Below are positions 16,957-25,700 of a stretch of DNA of 64,000 nt, in pieces. Within the stretch, counting starts at the first letter, position 1; every line of letters starts with the position of its first letter. The translations under genes were made by a program, and so were the position numbers. The DNA is taken from the NCBI RefSeq assembly GCF_003340565.1, contig NZ_QPLK01000020.1, forward strand, positions 22,855 to 86,854, read 5' to 3'. The DNA comes from Rhodovulum sp. 12E13 (GTDB lineage Bacteria > Pseudomonadota > Alphaproteobacteria > Rhodobacterales > Rhodobacteraceae). The notes below the pieces were generated by a model. That model had not been told where the DNA came from. It worked only from the letters and a program-made list of their open reading frames with translations, and made no database searches.

Positions 16957-17667
16957 TCAGGCGCCCCGCCTGGCGCCGCCGCCCGTGCCGCCGCCCGTGC
17001 CGCCGCCAGACCCGGCCTCCACGCCCGTGCCGACCGGGCAGGACACGCCCGTGCCGCCGACGCCGCAATAGCCGCCAGGGATCTTCGCGAGATATTGCTG
17101 GTGATAGTCCTCGGCGAAGTAGAAGCGCGGCGCCTCGACGATCTCGGTCGTCACGGGGCCGTAGCCGGCCTCGGCAAGCCGTGCCGCATACACCTCGCGG
17201 CTGGCCTCGGCCGCCTTCCGCTGCGCCTCGGTCGTCCAGTAGATCCCCGACCGGTACTGCGTGCCCACGTCGTTGCCCTGCCGCATCCCCTGGGTGGGAT
17301 CGTGCCCCTCCCAGAACACCCGCAGAAGCTCCTCGTAGGGAATCACTGCCGGGTCGTGGACCACCCGCACCACCTCGTTGTGGTTGGTGCGCCCCGAGCA
17401 GACCTCGCGGTAGGTGGGGTTGGGCGTCTCGCCGCCCGCATAGCCGACCATGGTCAGCCACACGCCGTCGCGGCGCCAGAACATCCGCTCGACACCCCAG
17501 AAGCAGCCCATCCCGAACAGCGCCACCTCCATCCCTTCGGGCACCTCGAGCGTCAGGGGCCGGCCCGTCACGAAATGCGCCTCCGCCGTGGGAATCGGCG
17601 TGTCGCGTCCCGGCAGCGTCTCGTCGGCGGCGATCCTGGCCGCGGTCCGTCTCAGAAATCCGAACAT
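16957..17667 (-). CDS. msrA: peptide methionine-(S)-S-oxide reductase with Gly-rich tail
   Basis: This 236-residue enzyme repairs methionine S-sulfoxide in proteins using thioredoxin. The catalytic motif [12 protein letters not shown] lies near residue 52, with [20 protein letters not shown] and ALFGMG around it. The resolving cysteines are in [15 protein letters not shown]. The start at 17667 ([13 protein letters not shown]) is typical for this clade. An upstream in-frame start exists but lacks homology. The C-terminus ends in a Gly/Thr tail encoded by a 12-bp tandem repeat at 16975-17008. It is cytosolic, as no signal peptide is seen. Confidence 0.95.
   Translation of the reverse strand: MFGFLRRTAARIAADETLPGRDTPIPTAEAHFVTGRPLTLEVPEGMEVALFGMGCFWGVERMFWRRDGVWLTMVGYAGGETPNPTYREVCSGRTNHNEVVRVVHDPAVIPYEELLRVFWEGHDPTQGMRQGNDVGTQYRSGIYWTTEAQRKAAEASREVYAARLAEAGYGPVTTEIVEAPRFYFAEDYHQQYLAKIPGGYCGVGGTGVSCPVGTGVEAGSGGGTGGGTGGGARRGA
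16975..17008. repeat. 12-bp tandem repeat encoding the MsrA Gly-rich tail
   Basis: The unit GCCGCCGCCCGT occurs at 16975-16986 and 16987-16998, and a third copy is truncated at 16999-17008. On the minus strand it encodes a Thr-Gly-Gly-Gly repeat in the last 20 residues of MsrA. Copy number could vary between strains without shifting the frame. Confidence 0.75.
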
Positions 17668-17830
17668 GGAGTCCCTCCGCCTCGTGTCAGGGCGCGATAT
17701 AGTCCTGCCACGATCGGCGTCCCACTCCGCCGGGGCGGGCTGTCGCAGGGGGCGCCGCGGCGCGGCCCGCCATAGGCCCGGGCTCGGCATCTCGGGCCCC
17801 CGGGCAGACATCCCGGGGCGCGCGACGGCC

Positions 17831-18364
17831 TCAGCGCGGCGTGAAGCGGTAGTCGACCTCGGCGAACCGCCCCGTGGGGAAGGTGTAGGCGAAACGCAGG
17901 CCCGCCGGCCCCGCCATCACGTCGTGCTCGGCCTCGGCGGGGATGTAGACGGCCACGCCCGCGGCGATCTCGTGCGCCACGCCCTCGATGGTGACCGTGC
18001 CACCGCCCTCGAGCCCGAAATACACCTCGGCGGGCCCGTGGCGATGCGGCAGCAGGGTGTCGCCGGGGCCGAACTCTGCCACGCCCAGCACCACGCCGGA
18101 GGAGGGCGTGCGGTCGGCGCAGATCACCGTTCGCCAGCGCACGGTGCCGAAGGCCGGGTCGTCGCCCCCCTCGAGAGGCACGGCCTCGGCCATGATGGCA
18201 AAGCCCGCCCCGGGCGCGACGGGCACGTTGGCCGGCGCCCCGGCGGCGTCGTCGAGCGCCTCGGGGGCGATCAGCTCGCCACAGCACTCGGCTCCCTCCC
18301 AGTCGACGCCACCCGGGGCGGCAGCGGCCAGGTCGAAGGCGGTCAGGGTCGGGTCGGGCGTCAT
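17831..18364 (-). CDS. cupin-domain protein
   Basis: This 177-residue protein has a single cupin barrel. Motif 1 is [21 protein letters not shown], fitting G-x5-H-x-H-x3-E-x6-G with two His and a Glu as metal ligands. Motif 2 is [15 protein letters not shown], with the second His. The first 65 residues are less conserved and include GAECCGEL. The overall look recalls bacterial cupins of the DMSP-lyase or dioxygenase sort, but no diagnostic residue allows that assignment. It is transcribed divergently from the YeeE-type transporter (gap 258 bp) and 163 bp upstream of msrA. The reaction is unknown. Confidence 0.8.
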   Translation of the reverse strand: MTPDPTLTAFDLAAAAPGGVDWEGAECCGELIAPEALDDAAGAPANVPVAPGAGFAIMAEAVPLEGGDDPAFGTVRWRTVICADRTPSSGVVLGVAEFGPGDTLLPHRHGPAEVYFGLEGGGTVTIEGVAHEIAAGVAVYIPAEAEHDVMAGPAGLRFAYTFPTGRFAEVDYRFTPR

Positions 18365-18622
18365 GGCCGTGTCTCCCTCGCGGCGGTGCGTCCCCGCCGC
18401 CCGTCTCGCACGGGATCGCCGGCCGAGGATCGCCCACGGGCGACGCGCGCGAGTCGTTTTTCTTCGGCCCGACTGGCGCGGGCCGATCCGCCAGAGCGCC
18501 GCCGACGCCGCGACAGGCCGCGCAACCCGGCCGCTTTCGCCGCGACACGCCCGCCCTGATCCAGATCAAGGCATCCATTCCGCGGTGCGAATACGTGATC
18601 GCGGTCGGTGGAGGGACGCGGC

Positions 18623-19693
18623 ATGGATATCCTCGGCATCGTGGAGCGCATCGGCGAGGCGCCGGCCGCCGCCCTCTTCGGCGTCATGACCGGCGTGATC
18701 TTCGGGATCGCCGCCCAGCGCTCGCAGTTCTGCCTGCGCGCGGCGACGGTGGAGTTCGCCCGCGGCCGCCTCGGCCCCCGCATGGCGATCTGGCTGCTGT
18801 GCTTCTCCACCGCGCTCGTCTGGGTGCAGGCGGCCGACCTCGCCGGGCTGATGCGCGCGGAGGACGCCCGCATGATGGCGGTGCCGGGCTCGTGGTCGGG
18901 GGCCATCGTCGGCGGGCTCCTGTTCGGCGTCGGCATGGTGCTGGCGCGCGGCTGTTCGGGGCGGCTTCTGGTGCTCGCGGGCACCGGCAACCTGCGCGCG
19001 GTGGTGGCGGGCCTCGTCTTCGCCGTCGTGGCGCAGATGAGCCTCTACGGCATCCTCGCCCCCGCGCGGGCCGAGATCGCGGGGCTCTGGATCACCGGCG
19101 GCGGGCGGAACCTCGATCTGCTGGCCGCCCTGCACCTGCCCGAGGCGTCGGGCCTCGCCCTCGGGCTCGCGCTGGCCGGCATCGCCCTGTGGCTGTCCTT
19201 CCGCAACCGGCTGCGCGTCGCCACCCTGGTCTTCGCCTCGGGCGTGGGCTTCGCCGTGGCGGTGGGCTGGGCCGTCACCTTCGGTCTTTCCCGGGTCGCC
19301 TTCGATCCCGTCCAGATCGAGAGCGTCACCTTCACCGGGCCGTCGGCCTCGACGCTGATGTTCTTCCTCGCGCCCGAGCGGGTGCTCGACTTCGATATCG
19401 GGCTCGTGCCGGGCGTGTTCATCGGCGCCTTCCTGGCGGCCTGGGCGGCGGGCGAGCTCAAGGCCCAGAGCTTTCACGACCCCGTCACGATGACGCGCTC
19501 GGGGCTGGGCGCGGCGGCGATGGGCTTCGGCGGCATGCTCGCCGGCGGCTGCGCGATCGGCGCCGGCGTGACCGGGGGCTCGATCTTCGTCGGCACCGCC
19601 TGGGCGGCGCTGACGGCGATGTGGGTGGGCGCCGCGATCACCGACCGCCTGCTCGACCAGCGCGGCGCGCGCGGCGCCCCCGTCGCCGTCTGA
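18623..19693 (+). CDS. YeeE/YedE (TsuA-like) sulfur-compound transporter
   Basis: This 356-residue polytopic membrane protein of the YeeE/YedE family probably imports thiosulfate or a related sulfur species. Conserved cysteine-containing motifs are present: RSQFCLRAATVEF near residue 36, MVLARGCSGRLLVLAG near 115, and MLAGGCAIGAGVTGG near 310. The middle and last match the duplicated GCxxG motifs along which TsuA passes thiosulfate. About 9-10 hydrophobic helices are visible. The start at 18623 has GGAGGG about nine bases upstream. A GTG at 18608 is an alternative. No TusA (TsuB) gene is adjacent, which is usual for the single-gene version. Confidence 0.9.
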   Translation: MDILGIVERIGEAPAAALFGVMTGVIFGIAAQRSQFCLRAATVEFARGRLGPRMAIWLLCFSTALVWVQAADLAGLMRAEDARMMAVPGSWSGAIVGGLLFGVGMVLARGCSGRLLVLAGTGNLRAVVAGLVFAVVAQMSLYGILAPARAEIAGLWITGGGRNLDLLAALHLPEASGLALGLALAGIALWLSFRNRLRVATLVFASGVGFAVAVGWAVTFGLSRVAFDPVQIESVTFTGPSASTLMFFLAPERVLDFDIGLVPGVFIGAFLAAWAAGELKAQSFHDPVTMTRSGLGAAAMGFGGMLAGGCAIGAGVTGGSIFVGTAWAALTAMWVGAAITDRLLDQRGARGAPVAV

Positions 19694-19790
19694 CCCGTCA
19701 CGGTCCTAGCCGTCACGGTCCTCGCCGTCGCAGGCCAGGTCCTCGTGAGCCGCGCCCTCGCGGGCCGAGTCGAAACGCGGCCCCCGCCCC

Positions 19791-19842
19791 TTCTTCTTGC
19801 TGAAAATATCCCCGCCGGAGGCCCGCGCCCGGAACGGGCGCG
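19791..19842 (-). terminator. 3'-end element R1 downstream of priA
   Basis: Read in the priA direction, a hairpin with 7-nt arms CGCGCCC/GGGCGCG (19824-19842) is followed by CCTCCGGCGGGGATA and then GCAAGAAGAAG. On the plus strand this reads TTCTTCTTGC, five bases, TATCCCCGCCGGAGGC. The same string with 3 mismatches in 32 occurs at 45161 and a shorter relative at 51453, each 3' of a gene in matching orientation. It begins 46 bp after the priA stop. It is a likely transcription end signal, though it has no classical U tract. Confidence 0.5.
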
Positions 19843-19887
19843 ACCCAGGGGGAACGCGCCGCAGGCGCTCCGCCGCGATACCGACCC

Positions 19888-22113
19888 TCAGAAAAAGCTC
19901 TGCGGGTCGATGTCGACGGTCACGCGGATCCGGCTCGGCACCTTCACCTGCGCGAGCCACGCCGACAGCGCCCCCTGCAGCGCGGCGCCCTTGCCCGCCT
20001 TGACCAGCAGTCGCACCCGGTGGCGGCCGCGGATGCGAGCGACAGGCGCGGGCGCCGGCCCGAAGACCTGCGCGCCGATCCGGTCGAGCGGCGCTGTGGC
20101 GCGGGCGAGCGCGGTGCCGAGGTCGAAGACCGGGGCGAGTTCCGGCCCCGACAGCACGATGCCCGCCAGCCGGCCGTAGGGCGGCATGCCGGCTGCCTCG
20201 CGCTCGGACGCCTCGGCCCGCCAGAACGCCTCCTCCTCGCCCGACAGGATCGCCCGGATGACGGGGTGCGCGGGCTGCCAGGTCTGCAGGAGCGCGCGGC
20301 CCCTGTGCTCGACCGTCCGCCCCGCCCGGCCCGAGACCTGCCGCATGAGCTGAAAGGTCCGCTCGGCCGCGCGCAGGTCGGACCCCTGCAGACCGAGATC
20401 GGCGTCGATCACGCCCACGAGCGACAGGTTGGGAAAGTTGTGCCCCTTCGCCACGATCTGCGTGCCGATGATCAGGTCGGCCGCGCCGTGCGCGATCTCT
20501 TCCACCCGCGCCTTGAGCGCCCGCGCCGAGCCGAACAGGTCGGACGAGAGCAGCGCGACGCGCGCCTCGGGGAACACCTCCGCCACCTCCTCGGCGAGCC
20601 TCTCCACGCCGGGTCCGAGCGCGGCGAGCTTGCCCGCCACCGCGCAGGCCGGGCAGACGGTCGGGATCGGTGTCGTCTCGCCGCACTGGTGGCAGACGAG
20701 CCGCTTGAGGAACCGGTGCTCGACCATCCGCGCGTCGCACTGCGCGCAGCCTACCTGGTGCCCGCAGGCGCGGCAGAGCGTGACCGGGGCGTAGCCCCGC
20801 CGGTTGAGAAACAGAAGCGCCTGTTCCCCCCGCTCGAGGACTGCGCGCACCTCGGCCGTCAGCGCAGGCGAGATCCAGCGGCCCTGCGGCACGTCCTCGC
20901 CCCGCATGTCGATCGCGGCCATCACGGGCAGGTCGGCGGCGCCGTGGCGCGCGGCGAGGTCGAGCCGCGCATACTTGCCCGCCTCGGCGTTGGCCCAGCT
21001 TTCGAGCGAGGGCGTGGCCGAGGCGAGCACCACCCGCGCCCCGGTGATCGAGGCGCGCAGCACCGCCATGTCGCGGGCATTGTAGAGCACCCCGTCCTCC
21101 TGCTTGTAGGAGGGGTCGTGCTCCTCGTCGACGACGATCAGCCCCAGGTCGCGGAACGGCAGGAACAGCGCCGATCGCGCGCCGACGACGAGTTGCGCCT
21201 CTCCCTCGGCCAGCATCCGCCAGGCCCGGCGCCGCTCGGTCTGGGTGACGCCCGAATGCCACTCGGCCGGGCGCGCGCCAAAACGCGCCTCGACGCGGGC
21301 GAGGAACTCTCCGGTCAGCGCGATCTCGGGCAGCAGCACCAGGGCCTGCCGCCCATGCGCGAGACAGGCCGCCACCGCCTCGAGATAGACCTCGGTCTTG
21401 CCCGAGCCGGTGACGCCGCGCAGCAGGGTCGTGCCATAGCCGCCCGCGGCGACGCCGGCACAGAGCGCCGCGGCCGCCGCGCGCTGGTCGTCCGACAGGG
21501 TCACGCCGGGGCGGTCGGGGTCGAGCCTGGGAAAAGGCGTGTCGCGCGGGGCCTCGATCTCCTCCACCCAGCCGCCGTTCGTGAGCCCCTTGACGACGCC
21601 GCTCGTCACGCCCGCCCGCGCGGCGAGCTCCGACAGGGTGAAGAGCGCGCCCGGCTCCTCCTCGAGCACTTCGAGCACGCGGGCACGGGGCTCGGTCATA
21701 CGGGCGGGCTCGCCCGTGCCCCGGCGATAGACGCGCCGCGTGCCGGGCGCCTCGCCGAGGCCCGGCGCGCGGGTCGCCAGTCGCAGCATCGCGGGCATCG
21801 GCGTCAGGGTGTAGTCGGCGGCGCGGCCAAGGAACTCGCGCATCTCCGCGGCCATCGGCGGCACATCGAGCACCCGCGTGACCGGGCGGAGCTTCGCCCG
21901 GTCGTAGCCGCCCGTGCCCGGCCCCCAGACCACGCCGAGCACCCGGCGCGGGCCCAGCGGCACCTCCACGAAATCGCCCGTCCCGCAGCCGCCCGTCGGC
22001 GCGGTGTAGTCGAGCAGCCGGTCGAGCGGCTCGACCGTCAGCACCGCCACCACCGCACCCTCCGCAAAGTCGGGCGCCGCCCCTTCCCGCCCCCGAGTGA
22101 ACAGATCATCCAT
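19888..22113 (-). CDS. priA: primosomal replication restart helicase PriA
   Basis: This 741-residue helicase restarts stalled replication forks. An N-terminal DNA-binding part ([17 protein letters not shown]) leads to the helicase core with Walker [18 protein letters not shown] near residue 235, the DEEH box [17 protein letters not shown], and motif [13 protein letters not shown]. The eight zinc-binding cysteines are in [17 protein letters not shown] and [17 protein letters not shown]. Motif VI is [11 protein letters not shown]. Length matches the family (about 730). The start at 22113 follows from the conserved first strand. It is divergent from the transaldolase gene. Confidence 0.97.
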   Translation of the reverse strand: MDDLFTRGREGAAPDFAEGAVVAVLTVEPLDRLLDYTAPTGGCGTGDFVEVPLGPRRVLGVVWGPGTGGYDRAKLRPVTRVLDVPPMAAEMREFLGRAADYTLTPMPAMLRLATRAPGLGEAPGTRRVYRRGTGEPARMTEPRARVLEVLEEEPGALFTLSELAARAGVTSGVVKGLTNGGWVEEIEAPRDTPFPRLDPDRPGVTLSDDQRAAAAALCAGVAAGGYGTTLLRGVTGSGKTEVYLEAVAACLAHGRQALVLLPEIALTGEFLARVEARFGARPAEWHSGVTQTERRRAWRMLAEGEAQLVVGARSALFLPFRDLGLIVVDEEHDPSYKQEDGVLYNARDMAVLRASITGARVVLASATPSLESWANAEAGKYARLDLAARHGAADLPVMAAIDMRGEDVPQGRWISPALTAEVRAVLERGEQALLFLNRRGYAPVTLCRACGHQVGCAQCDARMVEHRFLKRLVCHQCGETTPIPTVCPACAVAGKLAALGPGVERLAEEVAEVFPEARVALLSSDLFGSARALKARVEEIAHGAADLIIGTQIVAKGHNFPNLSLVGVIDADLGLQGSDLRAAERTFQLMRQVSGRAGRTVEHRGRALLQTWQPAHPVIRAILSGEEEAFWRAEASEREAAGMPPYGRLAGIVLSGPELAPVFDLGTALARATAPLDRIGAQVFGPAPAPVARIRGRHRVRLLVKAGKGAALQGALSAWLAQVKVPSRIRVTVDIDPQSFF

Positions 22114-22232
22114 GCCGTGCGCGCCCGTTCCGGCCTTTCCCGGCCCCCGCCTCTGCGGTATTCCCGCCCCCGAACAGGCCGGGGCCGGCGGGACCCGCCC
22201 CGACCGTCCCCCTACCGAGCAGGAGCGCCGCC

Positions 22233-22886
22233 ATGAAATTCTTCGCCGACACCGCCGACACCGCCGCCATCCGCGAACTGGCCGAGACCGGCCTGCTCGA
22301 CGGGGTGACGACGAACCCCTCGCTCGTGATGAAGTCGGGCCGCGACTTCAAGGAAGTCGTGCGGGACATCTGCGCCATGGTCGAGGGCCCCGTGTCGGCC
22401 GAGACGGTCGCGCTCGACGCCGAGACCATGATCGCCGAGGGGCGCGAACTGGCCAGGCTCGGCGACAACGTGGCGATCAAGGTGCCGCTCACGCTCGACG
22501 GGCTCAAGGCGTGCAAGACGCTCACGGGCGAGGGACGTATGGTCAACGTCACGCTGTGCTTCTCGGCCAACCAGGCGCTGCTGGCAGCCAAGGCGGGCGC
22601 GACCTTCATCTCGCCGTTCGTCGGCCGGCTCGACGATATCAACCTCGACGGGATGGAGCTGATCTCGGACATTCGCCAGATCTACGACAATTACGGCTTC
22701 GAGACCCAGATCCTCGCCGCCTCGATCCGCACCGTGAACCACGTCAGCGAGGCCGCCAAGATCGGCGCGGATGTGGCCACGATGCCACCCGAGGTCATCA
22801 AGAAGCTCGCAGCCCACCCCCTGACCGACAAGGGTCTGGACGCCTTCCTCAAGGACTGGGAAAAGACGGGGCAGAAAATTCTCTGA
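22233..22886 (+). CDS. tal: transaldolase (FSA/TalC-like short form)
   Basis: This 217-residue class I aldolase of the short transaldolase family begins with [20 protein letters not shown]. It forms a Schiff base through Lys in [12 protein letters not shown] near residue 86. It ends with [20 protein letters not shown]. At the position that is Gln in true fructose-6-phosphate aldolase (FSA), this protein has Glu (VSAETVALD, about residue 59). That residue is diagnostic of transaldolase, so the pentose phosphate role is preferred over FSA. The ribosome site GGAG lies 10 bp upstream. It is divergent from priA, and the DUF484 gene follows 77 bp later. Confidence 0.93.
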   Translation: MKFFADTADTAAIRELAETGLLDGVTTNPSLVMKSGRDFKEVVRDICAMVEGPVSAETVALDAETMIAEGRELARLGDNVAIKVPLTLDGLKACKTLTGEGRMVNVTLCFSANQALLAAKAGATFISPFVGRLDDINLDGMELISDIRQIYDNYGFETQILAASIRTVNHVSEAAKIGADVATMPPEVIKKLAAHPLTDKGLDAFLKDWEKTGQKIL

Positions 22887-22963
22887 CGCCGCAAGGGGAA
22901 GGGCGGAAGAGTTGATGTGCATGGCGATGGTCGTGACAAGGAGGGGCGCATGGGGGACGGGGC

Positions 22964-23677
22964 ATGAGCGAGGCGGCGATGGAGCGGGATGACCTGCGCG
23001 AGCGGATCCTCGCCGCACCCGAGCGGATCCTCGAGGACCGCGAGGTCATGCGCGCCCTCGTGGGCGCGGAGCGCGGCACCACCGGCGGCAAGATCGTCGA
23101 TCTGCGCGGCATCGCGATGGAGCGGCTCGAGGCCCGCCTCGACCGGCTGGAAGACACCCACCGCTCGGTCATCGCGGCCGCCTACGAGAACCTCGCCGGC
23201 ACCAACCAGGTGCACCGCGCCATCCTGCGCATGCTCGACCCGGTCGATTTCGAGGAGTTCCTGCACAACCTCGCCACCGACGTCGCCGCGATCCTGCGGG
23301 TCGAGTCGATCCGGCTGGTGCTCGAGAGCCCCGAGCCGGGGTCGGGCGACGCGCTCGAGGCGAGGCTTGCCGACATCCTCTCGATCCGCCCCGAGGGCTG
23401 GATCGACGCCTATATCGACGGCGGGCGCGAGGGCCTGCCCTGGCGCACCGTGACCCTGCGGCAGGCCGTGCCGGGGGAAGACAACCCCTATGGCGAGCAG
23501 GCCCAGTGGGTGGCGTCGGAGGCGCTCGTCCGGCTCGATTTCGGGCCCGGGCGGCAGGCCGGCATGATCGCGATGGGCGCCGAGGACCCGCACCAGTTCA
23601 AGCCGTCGCAGGGCACCGACCTGCTCACCTTCTTCGGTGGCGTGTTCGAGCGGCAGATGCGGCGCTGGCTGAGCTGA
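22964..23677 (+). CDS. DUF484 family (GAF-like) protein
   Basis: This 237-residue protein of the DUF484 family has an N-terminal helix (DDLRERILAAPERILEDREVMRAL), a coiled segment (IAMERLEARLDRLEDTHRSV) and a GAF-like C-terminal half ending FFGGVFERQMRRWLS. DUF484 genes precede xerC across proteobacteria. Here its TGA (23675-23677) overlaps the probable xerC start. Molecular function is not established. A regulatory or partner role with XerC is inferred from context only. Confidence 0.88.
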   Translation: MSEAAMERDDLRERILAAPERILEDREVMRALVGAERGTTGGKIVDLRGIAMERLEARLDRLEDTHRSVIAAAYENLAGTNQVHRAILRMLDPVDFEEFLHNLATDVAAILRVESIRLVLESPEPGSGDALEARLADILSIRPEGWIDAYIDGGREGLPWRTVTLRQAVPGEDNPYGEQAQWVASEALVRLDFGPGRQAGMIAMGAEDPHQFKPSQGTDLLTFFGGVFERQMRRWLS

Positions 23678-24597
23678 GCCTGCATATCTCCCCCGCCCTG
23701 CGCGACGCCTCGGCGCGCTGGGCCGACCACCTGCGCGGCGTCGAGGGCCGGGCCGAGGCGACCGTGGCGGCCTACACGGCCGACCTGCGCGGCTTTCTCG
23801 CTTTCCTGACCGAGCACCTTGGCGGCGCCCCCGGCCCCTCCGCGCTCGCCCGCATGGCACAGGCCGACATGCGGGCGTGGATGGCGCGCGAACGCGCCCG
23901 AGGCCTTTCGGCCCGCTCGCTGGCCCGCGCGCTGTCGTCGGTGAAGTCCTTCGCGCGGTGGCTTGCCGATCACGACGGGGTCGAGGTGACGGCGATCCTC
24001 GCCACGCGCGCGCCGCGCGTGGCGCGCAAGCTGCCCCGGCCGCTGGCCGAGGAGGCCGCCCGCGCCATGCTCGACACCGCGCCGGCGCAGGCGACCGAGC
24101 GCTGGATCGCCGCGCGCGACGCCGCCGTTCTCACGCTTCTCTACGGCTGCGGACTGCGCATTTCCGAGGCGCTCGGACTCGACGCCGGCCTGCTGCCGCT
24201 GGGCGAGTCGCTGCGGATCAGCGGCAAGGGCGGCAAGGAGCGGGTGGTGCCGGTGATCGCCCCGGCCCGCGACGCGGTCGCGGCCTACGCCACGGCGTGC
24301 CCGCATCCGCTTGTCCCAGGCACCGCGCTTTTCCGCGGCCTCCGTGGCGGGCCGCTCAACCCCCGTCTGGTCGCGCGCACCATGGAACGGGCCCGGATGC
24401 AGCTCGGCCTGCCCGCCTCCGCCACGCCCCACGCGCTCCGCCACAGCTTCGCCACCCATCTGCTCGATGCGGGCGGCGACCTGCGCGCGATCCAGGACCT
24501 GCTCGGCCACGCCTCTCTGGCCACGACCGAAGGCTACACCGCTGTCGACACCGCCCGCCTTCTGGAGGTTTACGCAAGCGCGCACCCCAAGGCATGA
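23674..24597 (+). CDS. xerC: tyrosine recombinase XerC (apparent non-canonical start)
   Basis: This site-specific recombinase resolves chromosome dimers at dif with XerD. The N-terminal SAM-like domain (RWADHLRGVEGRAEATVAAY) is followed by the catalytic domain. Catalytic Arg lies in LYGCGLRISEALGL, Lys in SGKGGKERVVPV, HxxR in PHALRHSFATHLLDAG, a His in LGHASLATTEGYT, and the nucleophile Tyr in GYT. In this frame no ATG, GTG or TTG exists between a GTG at 23506 (171 bp inside DUF484) and a GTG at 23764 (which deletes about 30 N-terminal residues). The CTG at 23674 forms a CTGA overlap with the DUF484 stop and gives 307 residues, the normal XerC length. The start is therefore inferred; the family is certain. 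Confidence 0.9.
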   Translation: MSLHISPALRDASARWADHLRGVEGRAEATVAAYTADLRGFLAFLTEHLGGAPGPSALARMAQADMRAWMARERARGLSARSLARALSSVKSFARWLADHDGVEVTAILATRAPRVARKLPRPLAEEAARAMLDTAPAQATERWIAARDAAVLTLLYGCGLRISEALGLDAGLLPLGESLRISGKGGKERVVPVIAPARDAVAAYATACPHPLVPGTALFRGLRGGPLNPRLVARTMERARMQLGLPASATPHALRHSFATHLLDAGGDLRAIQDLLGHASLATTEGYTAVDTARLLEVYASAHPKA

Positions 24598-24622
24598 GGC
24601 GCAAGCGCGACGGGGAGCGCGC

Positions 24623-24671
24623 GCAAATCCCTTCGCAAGGGATTTGCAAATTCCTTCGTCAAGGAATTTGC
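24623..24671. repeat. tandem-palindrome element B (two hairpins)
   Basis: The first dyad (24623-24647) has 11-nt perfect arms GCAAATCCCTT/AAGGGATTTGC with loop CGC. The second (24646-24671) has arms GCAAATTCCTT/AAGGAATTTGC with loop CGTC. The two share the central GC. The arms differ at one base pair with the complementary change on the other side, so pairing is preserved. It lies between xerC (stop 24597) and pcs (start 24728), same direction. Compare elements A, C and D. Confidence 0.85.
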
Positions 24672-24727
24672 GCCGCGCGGGGGCGGCGACGTTTGCACCG
24701 CCGCCCGCGATGCGGCAAGAGAAGCCG

Positions 24728-25426
24728 ATGACCCCGCATCTGCGCGCCTATTCCGTCCACTTGCTCACCGCCACCGGCGCGATCTTCGCCATGCTGGCCA
24801 TGCTCGAGGCGAGCCGGGGCGACTGGCCGATGATGTTTCTGTGGCTCGTGGTCGCCTTCGCGGTCGACGGCATCGACGGACCGCTGGCGCGCAGGTTCGG
24901 CGTGCAGCAACACGCGCCGCAGGTCGACGGCGTGCTGATGGATCTCATCATCGACTACCTGACCTACGTCTTCATCCCCGCCTATGCGCTGTTCCAGTCG
25001 GGCCTGCTGCCCGGCTGGCCGGGGTGGCTGGCGCTCCTCGCCATCGTCTTCACCTCGGCCATCTACTTCGCCGACACCCGCATGAAGACGAAGGACAATT
25101 CCTTCGCGGGCTTCCCCGGCTGCTGGAACATGCTGGTGCTCGTGCTCTTTGCGGTCTCGCCGCCGCCCTTCGTCTCGCTGGCGCTGGTGATCGTGCTTGC
25201 GGGCGCGATGTTCACCGATCTCAAGTTCATCCACCCGGTGCGGACCGACCGCTGGCGCGCGGTCTCGCTGCCCGTCGCCTTCGCGTGGACGTTCTTCGCC
25301 TTCTGGGCGGCGTGGGTGGAGTTCGACCCGCAGAGCTGGGCGATCTGGGGTCTGGTGGCGACCAGCGTGTACCTACTGCTCGCCGGCATCGCGCAGCAAC
25401 TCATCGAGGCACGGCAGCCGGCCTGA
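24728..25426 (+). CDS. pcs: phosphatidylcholine synthase
   Basis: This 232-residue inner-membrane CDP-alcohol phosphatidyltransferase condenses choline with CDP-diacylglycerol to make phosphatidylcholine in one step. The family signature is visible in VDGIDGPLARRFGV followed by QVDGVLMDLIIDYLTY, which supplies the D-G-x2-A-R...G-x3-D-x3-D residues. Downstream, FADTRMKTKDNSFAGFPGCW is characteristic of Pcs. About seven to eight hydrophobic helices are seen. The start at 24728 (MTPHLRAY) is chosen; another ATG lies at 24710. It follows xerC and palindrome element B. The C-terminus faces the convergent DUF3253 gene. Confidence 0.93.
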   Translation: MTPHLRAYSVHLLTATGAIFAMLAMLEASRGDWPMMFLWLVVAFAVDGIDGPLARRFGVQQHAPQVDGVLMDLIIDYLTYVFIPAYALFQSGLLPGWPGWLALLAIVFTSAIYFADTRMKTKDNSFAGFPGCWNMLVLVLFAVSPPPFVSLALVIVLAGAMFTDLKFIHPVRTDRWRAVSLPVAFAWTFFAFWAAWVEFDPQSWAIWGLVATSVYLLLAGIAQQLIEARQPA

Positions 25427-25436
25427 CCGCCTCCGG

Positions 25437-25700
25437 TCAGGCATCCGGCAGGCCGAGGCGGATCGGGCCGGCCGCCGTTTCGGGATCGACCGGCGCCCCC
25501 TTGCGCGTGGCCCGCAGCTCGCCCCGTCGCCGCATCTCGCCGGCCACGCGGCGCACCCCGGGCATGAGCGGGCGCCAGTCGTCCGCGAGGGCCCGCGCCG
25601 CCTCGGAGGGGCAGAACGTCTTTCCCGGCCCGCGCCGCCGGGCGAGGTCGCGCAGGATGTCCGCGATCCGGTCGTCATCCGGCGAGGCGCTCAATAGCAC
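25437..25700 (-). CDS. DUF3253 family protein
   Basis: This small protein of up to 87 residues contains the DUF3253 pattern: GPGKTFCPSEAARALADDWRP in the centre and a C-terminal RATRKGAPVDPETAAGPIRLG. It is predicted to be a winged-helix-like cytosolic protein of unknown function. The start is uncertain. GTG at 25700 overlaps the DsrE stop by 10 bp. TTG at 25694 would give a TTGA overlap and an 85-residue protein. It is last in a minus-strand run with the DsrE gene and ileS. Confidence 0.85.
   Translation of the reverse strand: MLLSASPDDDRIADILRDLARRRGPGKTFCPSEAARALADDWRPLMPGVRRVAGEMRRRGELRATRKGAPVDPETAAGPIRLGLPDA

Noticed and set aside
23506..23673. xerC start at the GTG 23506 with a 171-bp overlap with DUF484
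   Set aside because: The extra 56 residues are Arg/Ala-rich and lack family resemblance, so a CTG start at 23674 is preferred, although it is not proven.
24623..24671. Element B considered as a dif site for XerC
   Set aside because: dif is a 28-bp site with two 11-bp arms and a 6-bp centre of defined sequence; these are perfect hairpins with 3-4 nt loops, and related arrays occur at three other places.
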